DNA from: Alteromonadaceae bacterium
Lineage (GTDB): Bacteria; Pseudomonadota; Gammaproteobacteria; Pseudomonadales; Cellvibrionaceae
Length of the DNA: 62,408 bases
Assembly: GCA_002746115.1 (NCBI GenBank)
Contig: NVXL01000001.1
Span: 126,447 to 188,854, forward strand
Direction: 5' to 3'
Program-made: the position numbers and the translations under genes
Shown: one piece after another, positions 9,779-18,411 of the stretch
Numbering within the stretch: position 1 is the first letter of the stretch
Layout of the letters: each line of letters starts with the position of its first letter
Notes under the pieces: generated by a model
What the model was told of the DNA's origin: nothing
Databases searched by the model: none
The model's input: only the letters and a program-made list of their open reading frames with translations

Positions 9779-10867
9779 ATGTTAAATAAAAATAGCGACT
9801 TAGGCTCACAAACATCCGATACCATCGGGGGAAGGGGGGATAGCACAGCCGATAAAACGCCTCTGGGGCGGATTATGCTGGATCTTGAAAAAAGCCATAT
9901 TCAGCAGGAAGACCGAGAGATTCTTATGCATCCGCAAACCGGCGGGTTGATTCTTTTTTCGCGAAATTATGAGTGCCCTCAGCAGCTTGACGAGCTAATT
10001 AAAGAGATACGAGCCTTGCGTGCGCCGTTAATTATTGCTGTTGATCATGAAGGTGGTCGGGTGCAACGGTTTAGGGAGGGCTTTACTCGGATTCCTGCGA
10101 TGCAAAAGCTTGGGCAGTTTCACGACTCTGAGCCGGAGCGAGCCTTGGCGCTCACCGAAGACGTGGGCTGGCTATTAGCTTCTGAGTTAATTGCTTACGA
10201 TATAGATATGAGCTTTGCGCCTGTTTTAGATATCGACGACGACTTTAGTGATGTTATCGGTGATAGGGCATTTTTCTCGAACCCCGAATCTGTTATTCAG
10301 TTGGCGGGAGCGTTTATTGATGGCATGCATAGCGCGGGAATGGCAGCTACCGGCAAGCACTTTCCTGGGCATGGCAGTGTCAAGGCTGATAGTCATTTGG
10401 CTCTTCCAGTTGATGAGCGGTCAATGGCGGAGATCGAAGCGCATGATATTCGACCTTTTAAAGCCTTGCTTAATCGGCTTGATGCGATCATGCCTGCGCA
10501 CATACGGGTGCCAGCGTTTGATGATGAACTTGTAGGCTTTTCTAAGCCTTGGTTAGTTGATTACTTAAAAGGGAAGCTTGATTATCAAGGCGTGATTTTC
10601 AGTGACGATCTAAGCATGTTTGGTGCGGCTACAGTGGGTGATATTCGAGCTAGAGTGCATTCGGCGCTTGATGCTGGTTGTGATGTGGCTTTAGTTTGTA
10701 ACTCTCGTAAAGATGCAGAATTGGCGTTAGAGTACGTGGAAGGTCAAACGAGCCTGCGTGGAGATTCGCGGTTGTGGCGTATGCGTCGAAGCGAGCAGTA
10801 TTCGTTACCTATGCTTAAGGCGCAAGCTCGTTGGGAGCAAACAGTTGAGCAAATTAATAAATTGTAG
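9779..10867 (+). CDS. nagZ: Beta-N-acetylhexosaminidase NagZ
   Basis: Cytoplasmic glycoside hydrolase family 3 enzyme that removes GlcNAc from 1,6-anhydromuropeptides in cell-wall recycling. The domain starts at about residue 29 (GRIMLDLE) and shows GGLILFSRNY, DHEGGRVQRF, and the substrate-binding and catalytic loop KHFPGHG...DSH. The Asp nucleophile lies in FSDDLSM. The protein is 362 residues, about 20 longer than E. coli NagZ. The excess is a Gly/Ser/Asp-rich N-terminal leader with no signal-peptide character. No better start lies inside it, since the next Met would cut into the barrel. A consensus -10 hexamer TATAAT at 9703-9708, with a poor -35, may be its promoter. Confidence 0.95.
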   Translation: MLNKNSDLGSQTSDTIGGRGDSTADKTPLGRIMLDLEKSHIQQEDREILMHPQTGGLILFSRNYECPQQLDELIKEIRALRAPLIIAVDHEGGRVQRFREGFTRIPAMQKLGQFHDSEPERALALTEDVGWLLASELIAYDIDMSFAPVLDIDDDFSDVIGDRAFFSNPESVIQLAGAFIDGMHSAGMAATGKHFPGHGSVKADSHLALPVDERSMAEIEAHDIRPFKALLNRLDAIMPAHIRVPAFDDELVGFSKPWLVDYLKGKLDYQGVIFSDDLSMFGAATVGDIRARVHSALDAGCDVALVCNSRKDAELALEYVEGQTSLRGDSRLWRMRRSEQYSLPMLKAQARWEQTVEQINKL

Positions 10868-10897
10868 TGTTAGCCATTAAAGTACGAGGAAGGGCGT

Positions 10898-12019
10898 GTG
10901 TTAAATAGTCTGTATGATTTTTTAAATTCCAATTATATGGTGGGGCGACTTTGGTTGTATGAGGTGGTCGCGGTTTTGGTGGTCACTGTGTTTTGCGTGG
11001 TGATTGTTCCGCGCATGGTTGCACGATTACAGGTGGCTGCAAAAAGTACGGAAGCCGTTTGGGATGACGCACTCTTTGATGCTTTGGTAAAGCCTGCTAT
11101 TTGGATGTCTTGGTTGTTAGGCGTTAGCTTTGCAGTGAATACGATTGTGATACATGTTGTTCCTGACTCGGTTGTGCCGGTTGGTTTGCTTGCTCGAATT
11201 TTGGGTGTTTTCATTTTAGTGTGGTTTGTTAATGGGTTTGTTTCTCGTATTGAAACCAGTGTTATAAATGGTCGCTATAATGCTGATTCGATCGATAAAA
11301 GTACCGCGCTCGCGTTAGGCAAATTACTACGAATATCCATTATTATTAGTGCTTGTCTGATTACCTTGCAGCTGTTCGACTATAGCATTACGGGTTTGCT
11401 TGCATTTGGCGGTATCGGGGGTGTGGTAATTGGCTTTGCCTCCAAAGATCTGCTAGCCAATTTTTTTGGTGGTCTGATGATTTTTCTCGATCGTCCATTT
11501 GCTGTAGGTGATTGGGTGCGCTCACCCGATCAAAATATTGAAGGCGTAGTCGAGCACGTCGGTTGGCGCTTAACTCGTATCCGTACTTTTGACAAAAGAC
11601 CACTATATGTGCCTAATTCGACGTTTACGCATATCTCAGTGGAAAACCCTTCTAGGATGAGTCATCGCCGTATCTACGAGACAATCGGGGTTCGCTATGA
11701 TGATAGTCATGCGGTGGCTGCCATTGTGGCTGATGTCAAAAAGATGTTAGAGCACCACGATGAAATTGATATAAATAATACGCTGATTGTGAATTTTAAT
11801 AGCTTCGGCCCCTCTTCTTTAGATTTTTTTATTTATTGCCTGACCAAAACGGTCGATTGGACTAAGTATCACGAGGTGAAGCAGGATGTATTGCTACGAA
11901 TTTTGAAAATTATTGATAACCATGGTGCTGAGTGTGCTTTCCCGACATCAACGATTCATTTAGCGGATTCAAATAGTCCGTTGAATATTGATTCGCTAGT
12001 TCATGAGGGGGCAGACTAG
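10898..12019 (+). CDS. MscS-family mechanosensitive ion channel
   Basis: A 373-residue inner-membrane channel. The GTG start at 10898 is preceded by GAGGAAGG. There are four or five hydrophobic helices in the first 190 residues. The pore-lining TM3 is rich in small residues (GLLAFGGIGGVVIGFASKDLLANFFGG), followed by the beta domain (FLDRPFAVGDWVR) and the C-terminal alpha/beta vestibule. The family opens under membrane tension to release osmolytes on hypo-osmotic shock. The size and extra N-terminal helices place it nearer YnaI/YbdG-like members than the 286-residue MscS. It starts 30 bp after nagZ and may be cotranscribed with it. Confidence 0.92.
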   Translation: MLNSLYDFLNSNYMVGRLWLYEVVAVLVVTVFCVVIVPRMVARLQVAAKSTEAVWDDALFDALVKPAIWMSWLLGVSFAVNTIVIHVVPDSVVPVGLLARILGVFILVWFVNGFVSRIETSVINGRYNADSIDKSTALALGKLLRISIIISACLITLQLFDYSITGLLAFGGIGGVVIGFASKDLLANFFGGLMIFLDRPFAVGDWVRSPDQNIEGVVEHVGWRLTRIRTFDKRPLYVPNSTFTHISVENPSRMSHRRIYETIGVRYDDSHAVAAIVADVKKMLEHHDEIDINNTLIVNFNSFGPSSLDFFIYCLTKTVDWTKYHEVKQDVLLRILKIIDNHGAECAFPTSTIHLADSNSPLNIDSLVHEGAD

Positions 12020-12595
12020 TATAGCTTCAAGCCTGTAATTCATTGCATGGTCAAACGTTTGTCTTAAACGTGCGTTTGATCTCAGCGATTTCGAAGTGTA
12101 AATTTCGCCAAGCTGTACCTAAGGTAAATATCCCACGTAATTCCTTAAAACTCTCATCAATAATATCTCTGAAGAATTCTCTATTTGTTTGGCTTGTCTT
12201 TAATTCTATTTTCTATCCCGTTTTTTAAACATCTTATCCAGTTGTTTTTTTTGTCAGGCGACTAACTTGGCGTCAGTGGCTGTGTTTTTTGACACCTAAA
12301 ACATTTTTCTGTGCTTAGTGAATTTTAAATTTTTAGTGGTGTTGATCTTGGGTAGTTTTTAATGCGTTCTGGATCGGGTGTGTTGCGAATGTTTTGCTGG
12401 CGATAATAATGTTTTTATTGACGACATTAATTCGGTGTTAGGTGACGTTAATTTAAAAATAGGCGATGTGTTGCGCAAAAATAATAATCCAAGGTGGACA
12501 GCGTATTATTATTGGAATAGTGTTTTTATGGGAAGTACATTTCGAGTGCTCTTCTCCCTATTCCCAAGGTACATTCAAACATGAGAGGTATAATT
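12020..12595. other. AT-rich intergenic region ahead of a cold-shock gene
   Basis: A 576-bp stretch of low GC with poly-T/poly-A tracts. Two short plus-strand frames (12043-12228 and 12378-12584) lack ribosome binding sites and recognisable content, so I leave them out. The second ends inside the csp leader. Cold-shock genes commonly have long structured 5' untranslated regions, and the 150-250 bp before the csp start could be one. I see no clear promoter or terminator. Confidence 0.45.
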
Positions 12596-12811
12596 ATGGC
12601 TGTTCGAGAACTTGGCACCGTAAAATGGTTTAATAATGTGAGGGGCTACGGCTTCATCACTCGTGAAAATGCAAGTGATGATATCTTTGTGCATTTTCGA
12701 AATATCCGTGGTAGCGGCTACAAGAGTCTCAATGAAGGGCAAAATGTTGAATTTGAACTTCAGCAGGGGGCAAAAGGATTGCAAGCTGATGATGTAGTTG
12801 CTTGTTGCTAG
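12596..12811 (+). CDS. Cold-shock protein (CspA family)
   Basis: A 71-residue single cold-shock domain. The RNA-binding motifs are [15 protein letters not shown] (RNP1) and DIFVHFRNI (RNP2). These proteins bind single-stranded RNA and melt structure at low temperature. The ATG at 12596 is chosen because GAGAGGT lies 6-12 bp upstream, and an upstream in-frame ATG at 12581 has none. It differs from the CspD-type protein encoded at 43.8-44.1 kb, which has an extra tail. Confidence 0.93.
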   Translation: MAVRELGTVKWFNNVRGYGFITRENASDDIFVHFRNIRGSGYKSLNEGQNVEFELQQGAKGLQADDVVACC

Positions 12812-12918
12812 GTCTTGGTGGTTAACAAATCGAATGTCGTTCTTAGTTGTTTTTAGTAGATCTTTCCGTTTCTGTTTCAGTTCTGATTGTGAAGGTCGCT
12901 GTTTGTTATGAGCAGCGA

Positions 12919-12949
12919 ACCGCCTTATTTAAGGATTGCGGTCTTTTGT
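12919..12949 (+). terminator. Possible terminator after csp
   Basis: ACCGC at 12919-12923 pairs with GCGGT at 12938-12942. An inner CTTA/TAAG pairing extends the stem, and CTTTT follows. It lies 108 bp after the csp stop codon and before eboD. An upstream GGTCGCTG/CAGCGAACC pairing overlaps it. The T-run is short, so confidence is limited. Confidence 0.4.
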
Positions 12950-13091
12950 CAGGAGGGGACTACTACCTCTTTCGCTAACTGAGTTTCATTGCTAGGCGAA
13001 TGTGTTACCTGGGTATGTAGTCTTCATTGTCGATGTTATACTAGCCCGAACGACCGGTGGTATAACAAGGCCGAATGACAGATGGTGGAAA

Positions 13092-14231
13092 ATGACAACA
13101 ATAACTATTAATCAAGAAGTCCATCTAGACTTCAGTTACACAGTAAACTTTACGCAATCAGCTTTTGCTATTGATAATCATACTTTACGCGATGTGCTCA
13201 TCAGTCCAGCGCGACAAAACGCTCGGCTCCTTGTAGTGGTCGATGAAAATGTTGCCAAAAGTAACGTTTCTTTAAGTAAGCAAATCTTAGCCTATGGTGA
13301 GGCGCATGATCTTGAGCTGCTATCGCCGTTCATCTTCTCGATGGGCGGGGAGCAGGTTAAGCAATCTATGGATATTGTTGAGGCCATACATTTACGTGTG
13401 GCGGAAGATAATATTGATCGCCATTCCTATATTTTGGTCATTGGTGGTGGTGCGTTGATTGATGCTGTTGGTTATGCCGCAGCTACCGCGCACCGTGGTA
13501 TTCGCTTGGTGCGTATGCCGAGTACTGTGCTCGCTCAAAACGATGCCGGTATCGGTGTTAAAAACGGTATTAATTACCTCGACAGAAAAAACTTTTTAGG
13601 TACTTTCACGCCACCTTATGCAGTGATTAATGATGTTGACTTACTTGCGTCCTTAGATGTGCGTGATAAGCGTGCCGGTATAGCAGAAGCCGTAAAAGTG
13701 GCATTGATTAAAGATGCAGAGTTTTTTACCGAGCTGTATACGCGTCGTTTTGAATTGCGAGACTTCGATGCTGAAGCTATGCAAAGTATGATTGTGCGTT
13801 GTGCTCAATTGCATTTGGTGCATATCCGCGATAGTGGCGACCCTTTTGAATTGGGTACTGCACGCCCCCTTGATTATGGACATTGGTCTGCGCACGCGCT
13901 AGAGACTATTTCAGAGTATCAATTACGTCATGGTGAAGCAGTGGCTATTGGTATCGCCATTGATACTTGCTATTGTGCCTTGCAGGGTAAAATTAGCGAA
14001 GAACAAAAAGAACAAGTGCTGACCTTGTTAACTGATATCGGGTTCTCGTTGTGCTGCGATGCGTTAAAACAGCTCGATATTTCCGCTGCGTTACAGTCGT
14101 TTCGTGAGCACTTAGGTGGCGCGCTTAGTATTACCATGCTTGATGGCATTGGTACTTGTGAACAAGTTGAAACTATTGACTTGCCTAATTTGCAGGCGAG
14201 TGTGGATTACCTCCTGTCGTTAGGGGAATAG
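13092..14231 (+). CDS. eboD: EboD: 3-dehydroquinate-synthase-like sugar phosphate cyclase
   Basis: A 379-residue member of the sugar phosphate cyclase superfamily (3-dehydroquinate synthase and valiolone synthase relatives). The NAD-binding glycine motif is ILVIGGGALIDAVGYAA. The active-site Lys segment is GVKNGINYLDRKNFLGTF. The three zinc ligands are Glu in GIAEAVK, His in DYGHWSAHALE and His in RHGEAVAIGI. I chose the ATG at 13092, with GGTGGA just upstream, because earlier in-frame codons add an unrelated leader. A -10-like TATACT lies at 13037-13042. The genome presumably has a separate aroB for shikimate synthesis. This copy is tied to ebo genes and its substrate is unknown. eboC starts two bases after its stop codon. 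Confidence 0.88.
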   Translation: MTTITINQEVHLDFSYTVNFTQSAFAIDNHTLRDVLISPARQNARLLVVVDENVAKSNVSLSKQILAYGEAHDLELLSPFIFSMGGEQVKQSMDIVEAIHLRVAEDNIDRHSYILVIGGGALIDAVGYAAATAHRGIRLVRMPSTVLAQNDAGIGVKNGINYLDRKNFLGTFTPPYAVINDVDLLASLDVRDKRAGIAEAVKVALIKDAEFFTELYTRRFELRDFDAEAMQSMIVRCAQLHLVHIRDSGDPFELGTARPLDYGHWSAHALETISEYQLRHGEAVAIGIAIDTCYCALQGKISEEQKEQVLTLLTDIGFSLCCDALKQLDISAALQSFREHLGGALSITMLDGIGTCEQVETIDLPNLQASVDYLLSLGE

Positions 14232-14233
14232 CC

Positions 14234-15112
14234 ATGTCTGTCAGCCCAAGATGGCATGCATTTGCGTCCTTAATTCGTCTACCTAATGTGTTTACGGTTT
14301 TGTCTAATGTGGTCGCAGCTCATATTGTCGCGACGCAAGCCGATATTCAGCCCGTTACTTTGTTAATGACTTTGCTTGCAAGCGCCGCTTTTTATCATGG
14401 TGGTATGGTGGTGAATGACTGCCTTGATTTTGATGAAGATCGTCAGATGCGGCCTAAGCGGCCACTACCTGCCGGGCATTTTTCGTTGCGCCAAGCATGG
14501 ACGATTGCAGTATTTATGATGTTGTTGGGTTTGATTTTGTCCGTGCAATTGGGCGGTGTGACCGGGATTGTTGCGTTGTTACTTGCTGCGTTTATTTTTG
14601 GTTACAATCTTTCGAATCGTGAGGGTTATTGGGGCTGCGTTTGGATGGGCTGTTGTCGCTTACTTAACTGGGCTTTGGCGCTTTCCGCTGTTGGTGGTTT
14701 GGCTGCGTATTGGCCCTATGCATTAGTTGTAGCTGTTTACGTAAGTGCATTGACCATAATTAGCCGCGATGAAGTTAAAGCCACTCGACCTCAGTTGGTT
14801 GCTTGGTGCGCCTCCGTTATGCTTGTTGGTGCTTTAGGTTTTGTTTTCTTTTTACATCAATGGGGGAGCTTAAACCTTATAGCGATGGGGTTGTTTGTTC
14901 TTGGCTTAATGGCGATTGGCTGGCGTTTGTGGCAGCTATCGCATAACTACCAGACCTCAGAAATTCAACGCACAATCAAATTTTTTGTACTTGGTCTTAT
15001 CCCCTTGGATGCGGCTTTAGTTTGGGTGAGCGGTTATCCGGTGTTTGCAGTTGCGGTGGTGTTATTGTTGATACCCAGTCGGGTGTTGGCGCGATATTTT
15101 TACGTAACGTAA
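14234..15112 (+). CDS. eboC: EboC: UbiA-family prenyltransferase-like membrane protein
   Basis: A 292-residue integral membrane protein with about eight to nine hydrophobic helices. The first Asp-rich motif is intact (NDCLDFDEDRQMRPKRPLPAG, residues 61-81), the signature of UbiA prenyltransferases that bind prenyl diphosphate through magnesium. The second motif, usually DxxxD, is represented only by ISRDEVKATRP, so catalysis may be altered. It is preceded by AGGGGAA at the end of eboD, which points to translational coupling. In the ebo system EboC is proposed to take part in membrane handling of a precursor. That role comes from knowledge of the family, not from this sequence. Confidence 0.87.
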   Translation: MSVSPRWHAFASLIRLPNVFTVLSNVVAAHIVATQADIQPVTLLMTLLASAAFYHGGMVVNDCLDFDEDRQMRPKRPLPAGHFSLRQAWTIAVFMMLLGLILSVQLGGVTGIVALLLAAFIFGYNLSNREGYWGCVWMGCCRLLNWALALSAVGGLAAYWPYALVVAVYVSALTIISRDEVKATRPQLVAWCASVMLVGALGFVFFLHQWGSLNLIAMGLFVLGLMAIGWRLWQLSHNYQTSEIQRTIKFFVLGLIPLDAALVWVSGYPVFAVAVVLLLIPSRVLARYFYVT

Positions 15113-15237
15113 TTTTTTTGTTATGATCGAGCACTCCATTTTGCTCGTAATTTGTAGGCTTTATGAAGTTGCTGTGACATTGGCTACGCGTAAAACTGCA
15201 GCACAGCATGAAAATCACCTATTATCGCTAAGACATT

Positions 15238-16173
15238 ATGCCTGTTGTAAACTTGGAACGATTTGAAAGCCTTCTGAAAGACGGAATCCATGCTGAGGCA
15301 TGGCTTTGGTTTGAGCAAGCCTGCGAAAAATTCACATTATCTGATAATGCTCAGGCGCTTTATATGGCTATGGCGATGGCGAGGCGTAAAGTTTCGGCTA
15401 GCTCCGCAGCTGCAAACGCCAATACCTTTATCGACCCCTTACTTCTAGCGCGTTATTTTGGCGATGCACCTGAGCAATTTTCTTGGTGTCAGCAGGCTTT
15501 AGCGCAATGGCAATATGATGAGTTGGCGCGTGTATTGTTACTTTGCAGAGCATGCCAGGCTGAAACTTGTGCCGGAACCTTACGTTATCGCGATGATGAG
15601 ATATTGGTGAGTGCTTATCAGCAGGGTGATGAATATGAGCGTGAAGCGTTTTTAAAGGGCTTATGTCTTTTGCAGATGATCGTTAAACCGATGGCTGCTG
15701 CTGAGTTAAAAAATATCACTCTTGAAGCTTGCCGGGCTAACGTACTTACGATGTTGGGCGCTATTGTTTCAAATAACCCATACCCGGCTGAAAATTTTAG
15801 CGAGCATGAATTTAATCAACTGGTACTGAAGTCGTTATTTTCGGATTTTTCAATTGATTCCACTGTGGCTCTAAAAGAGCGCCGCAATGCTGAGATGTCA
15901 CGTATGTGTTATGACTTCTTGCGAGAGCGTTTAGCGGCTAAGCGCTTGCCGCCACCGTCTATATGGCTTACCTTATCGCTAGAGCATACACCGGAAGCAG
16001 AAGCCGAGTTTCTTTTGTTTCTAAGCGACAAAAACGAACAGCAGCGTTACTTTGTAGCAAAATCCTTGAGTTGGCAGTATCCGTCACAGACACTGCAAAC
16101 CGCAATAGCTGAGCAAATAATGCGTGAAAAAGATACAGTGGTGCGAAAATTACTGAAAGTTTGTCAAAAATAA
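15238..16173 (+). CDS. eboA: EboA domain protein
   Basis: A 311-residue soluble, helical protein without signal peptide. It contains the EboA hallmark LEACRANVLTML..NPYPAENFSEHEFNQLVLK, followed by LFSDFSID. The family has no known enzymatic activity and was defined by its presence in ebo clusters. The 125-bp gap to eboC holds a 6-bp hairpin (CGAGCA at 15128-15133 with TGCTCG at 15142-15147). The gap could separate an eboDC unit from an eboABEF unit. The N-terminal half is more variable and looks like paired helices (ARVLLLCRACQAETCAG). Confidence 0.87.
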   Translation: MPVVNLERFESLLKDGIHAEAWLWFEQACEKFTLSDNAQALYMAMAMARRKVSASSAAANANTFIDPLLLARYFGDAPEQFSWCQQALAQWQYDELARVLLLCRACQAETCAGTLRYRDDEILVSAYQQGDEYEREAFLKGLCLLQMIVKPMAAAELKNITLEACRANVLTMLGAIVSNNPYPAENFSEHEFNQLVLKSLFSDFSIDSTVALKERRNAEMSRMCYDFLRERLAAKRLPPPSIWLTLSLEHTPEAEAEFLLFLSDKNEQQRYFVAKSLSWQYPSQTLQTAIAEQIMREKDTVVRKLLKVCQK

Positions 16174-16236
16174 TAACGATAACTGCGACTACACACAATA
16201 ATATAATAATAGTGAAATAACTTTGGAGATATCACC

Positions 16237-17169
16237 ATGGCCTTAAAATTCTTTGAACCCCATATCCATATGGTTTCCCGCACGACTGACGATTATGAGA
16301 ATATGGCTGCGGCAGGTGTGATTGGTGTTGTCGAGCCTGCTTTTTGGCAGGGGCAGCCGCGCACACAAGTGGGTAGCTTTGTTGATTATTACGATACTTT
16401 GATCGGTTGGGAGCGCTTTCGTGCCAGCCAATTTGGTATTCGTCACTACTGCACCATGGGGCTTAACCCTAAAGAAGCGAATAATATACCTATGGCTGAG
16501 GAGGTGATGAAAATATTACCTCGCTATTTAGCCAAAGACGGTGTTGTGGGTGTTGGGGAAATTGGCTATGACGAAATTAACGACGTAGAAGACCGCTTTT
16601 TTGCCGAGCAGTTACAGCTAGCAAAAGAATTCGATTTACCGGTGTTGGTTCACACGCCGCACCGCGATAAGGTCAAAGGCACCAAGCGTACGCTTGATCT
16701 AGTGCGTGAAATTGGTCTTAACCCAGAAATGGTAATTATTGATCACCTGAATGAAATTACCATCGATTTAGTCACCGAGACGGGTTGTTGGAAGGGGCAC
16801 TCTGTTTACCCTAAAACAAAAATGTCTGAAAGCCGTATGGTCGCCTTGTTGAACCGTTACGGCACCGACAAAATGGTCGTTAATAGCGCTGCCGATTGGG
16901 GCGTAAGCGATCCATTAAAAGTCCCCAAAGTTGGCCAAGCTATGCTTGAGGCTGGCTATTCTGAGGCGGATGTTGAGAAGGTACTCTTTACTAACCCTAT
17001 CGAATTCTTTGCTCAGAGCGGGCGTATCAGTGTGGAAGAGGTAACACGACCTTTGATCGATCAAACCAAGCTGCATGAAGAGAACTCGGCGCTGCGTGGT
17101 CAGGAGCCTGTTGTTGAGAATGTTGCAGGTGAATCTATAACGGATACGGCTAAGCCGGACGGTGAGTAA
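16237..17169 (+). CDS. eboB: EboB: TatD-like metal-dependent hydrolase
   Basis: A 310-residue TIM-barrel hydrolase of the amidohydrolase/TatD type. Metal-ligand candidates are His9 and His11 (EPHIHM), Glu in GVGEIGYDE, His in VLVHTPH, His in IIDHLNE and Asp in NSAADWG. The opening MALKFFEPHIHMVSRTTDDY and the segment WERFRASQFGI are typical of EboB. It has a GGAG ribosome site 10 bp before the ATG. The stop codon overlaps the eboE start in TAATG, so the pair is coupled. About 30 residues of charged tail follow the barrel. The substrate is unknown. Confidence 0.9.
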   Translation: MALKFFEPHIHMVSRTTDDYENMAAAGVIGVVEPAFWQGQPRTQVGSFVDYYDTLIGWERFRASQFGIRHYCTMGLNPKEANNIPMAEEVMKILPRYLAKDGVVGVGEIGYDEINDVEDRFFAEQLQLAKEFDLPVLVHTPHRDKVKGTKRTLDLVREIGLNPEMVIIDHLNEITIDLVTETGCWKGHSVYPKTKMSESRMVALLNRYGTDKMVVNSAADWGVSDPLKVPKVGQAMLEAGYSEADVEKVLFTNPIEFFAQSGRISVEEVTRPLIDQTKLHEENSALRGQEPVVENVAGESITDTAKPDGE

Positions 17170-18365
17170 TGCCGGCTTGGAGCATAGAAGACATCGGTTA
17201 TTGCGCGAATGTGCATGCCGGTGTCACTCCAGATTCTATCGAACAAAATCTAGTAAAAATCACAGCTGAAGTTCGTCGGGAGCGTGGTCTGAATTCAATG
17301 GCTGCGGGCTTATGGTTGTGTGAGCAAGCGGCACAGTCCTATGTTGATGATGATGCACGGCTAGATCGTTTAGTCGCTTGCTTGGAAGAGCAGCAATTAT
17401 ATACCTTAACTTTTAACGGTTTCCCGCAAGGGGATTTTCACCAAGCGGTAGTTAAAACCCGCGTCTATGAGCCTACATGGGCAGATCCGTCACGCCTGCA
17501 ATACAGTTGTGACTTAGCCACTATATTGAGCCGATGCTTACCTGAACGGCATGACGTCGGCACTATCTCAACCTTACCGTTGGCGTATCGTCTAAGCTGG
17601 CGAGCCGATCAGCATGTTATTGCTTGTGAAAACCTTTGTCGTTTCGCTATGTTTGCCGAGCGTCTTGAAGCTAACACAGGTAAATGTATTCGCCTGTGTT
17701 TAGAGATGGAGCCCGGTTGCGTTTTAGAGCGCAGTGATCAGTTGCTGGTGTTATTCGCGCAAGATTTACCGATTGCTGCAAAGTCGGTTGCTGTATCTGA
17801 GTTTACGATGCGCCGCTATCTTGGCATTTGTTATGATATTTGCCACCAAGCGGTTATGCAGGAAGATATTACGCAGTCGGTAAAGTCTATACATCAAGCG
17901 AATATTCTTATCGGTAAAGTCCAAGTCTCCTCAGCTATGTACGCACCTAACCCGGCAGATGTTCAGGTGCAAGACGCCTTACAAGGGTTTGCGGAACCTA
18001 AGTATCTGCATCAAGTAACTACAAGGTCAGCCGACGGTGCATTGGTATTTTGTGATGATTTAAGTGATGCGTTGGGAGAGCTACAATTATCCAAAAACGC
18101 ACCTTGGTGGATACATTATCACCTTCCTATTCAAGCCTCTGAATTAAGTTTTAATGGGCTTACTACAACTCAAAAGCAAATTCTTACTTTTTTCGATGCC
18201 ATAAAAATACTTGATTACAGCCCTCATTTTGAAGTGGAAACTTATACCTGGGATGTTTTGCCCGCGTCTGAACGCTTGGCGGGTGACGCGGGGCTAATTC
18301 AAGGTTTAACTGGCGAACTTCAATGGTTAGAGCGGCAACTAAAGCTGCAACAGATGCTAGTTTAA
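17169..18365 (+). CDS. eboE: EboE: metabolite traffic TIM-barrel protein
   Basis: A 398-residue protein with a xylose-isomerase-like TIM-barrel fold. It has family-typical segments GYCANVHAG (residues about 11-19), TFNGFPQGDFH, STLPLAYR, LCLEMEPGC and LGICYDICHQAV. Conserved His, Glu and Asp residues at strand ends are consistent with a metal site. Such proteins are annotated as metabolite traffic protein EboE. The start overlaps the eboB stop codon by one base. No transmembrane segment or signal is present, so it is cytoplasmic. The function in the cluster is unresolved. Confidence 0.9.
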   Translation: MPAWSIEDIGYCANVHAGVTPDSIEQNLVKITAEVRRERGLNSMAAGLWLCEQAAQSYVDDDARLDRLVACLEEQQLYTLTFNGFPQGDFHQAVVKTRVYEPTWADPSRLQYSCDLATILSRCLPERHDVGTISTLPLAYRLSWRADQHVIACENLCRFAMFAERLEANTGKCIRLCLEMEPGCVLERSDQLLVLFAQDLPIAAKSVAVSEFTMRRYLGICYDICHQAVMQEDITQSVKSIHQANILIGKVQVSSAMYAPNPADVQVQDALQGFAEPKYLHQVTTRSADGALVFCDDLSDALGELQLSKNAPWWIHYHLPIQASELSFNGLTTTQKQILTFFDAIKILDYSPHFEVETYTWDVLPASERLAGDAGLIQGLTGELQWLERQLKLQQMLV

Positions 18366-18411
18366 ACTTCTTTAACATTGCGTACCAAAACATAGGATTA
18401 ATACTTCCCCC

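Noticed and set aside
12043-12584. Two small plus-strand open frames before csp
   Set aside because: No ribosome sites and biased AT-driven composition; more likely leader or intergenic sequence.
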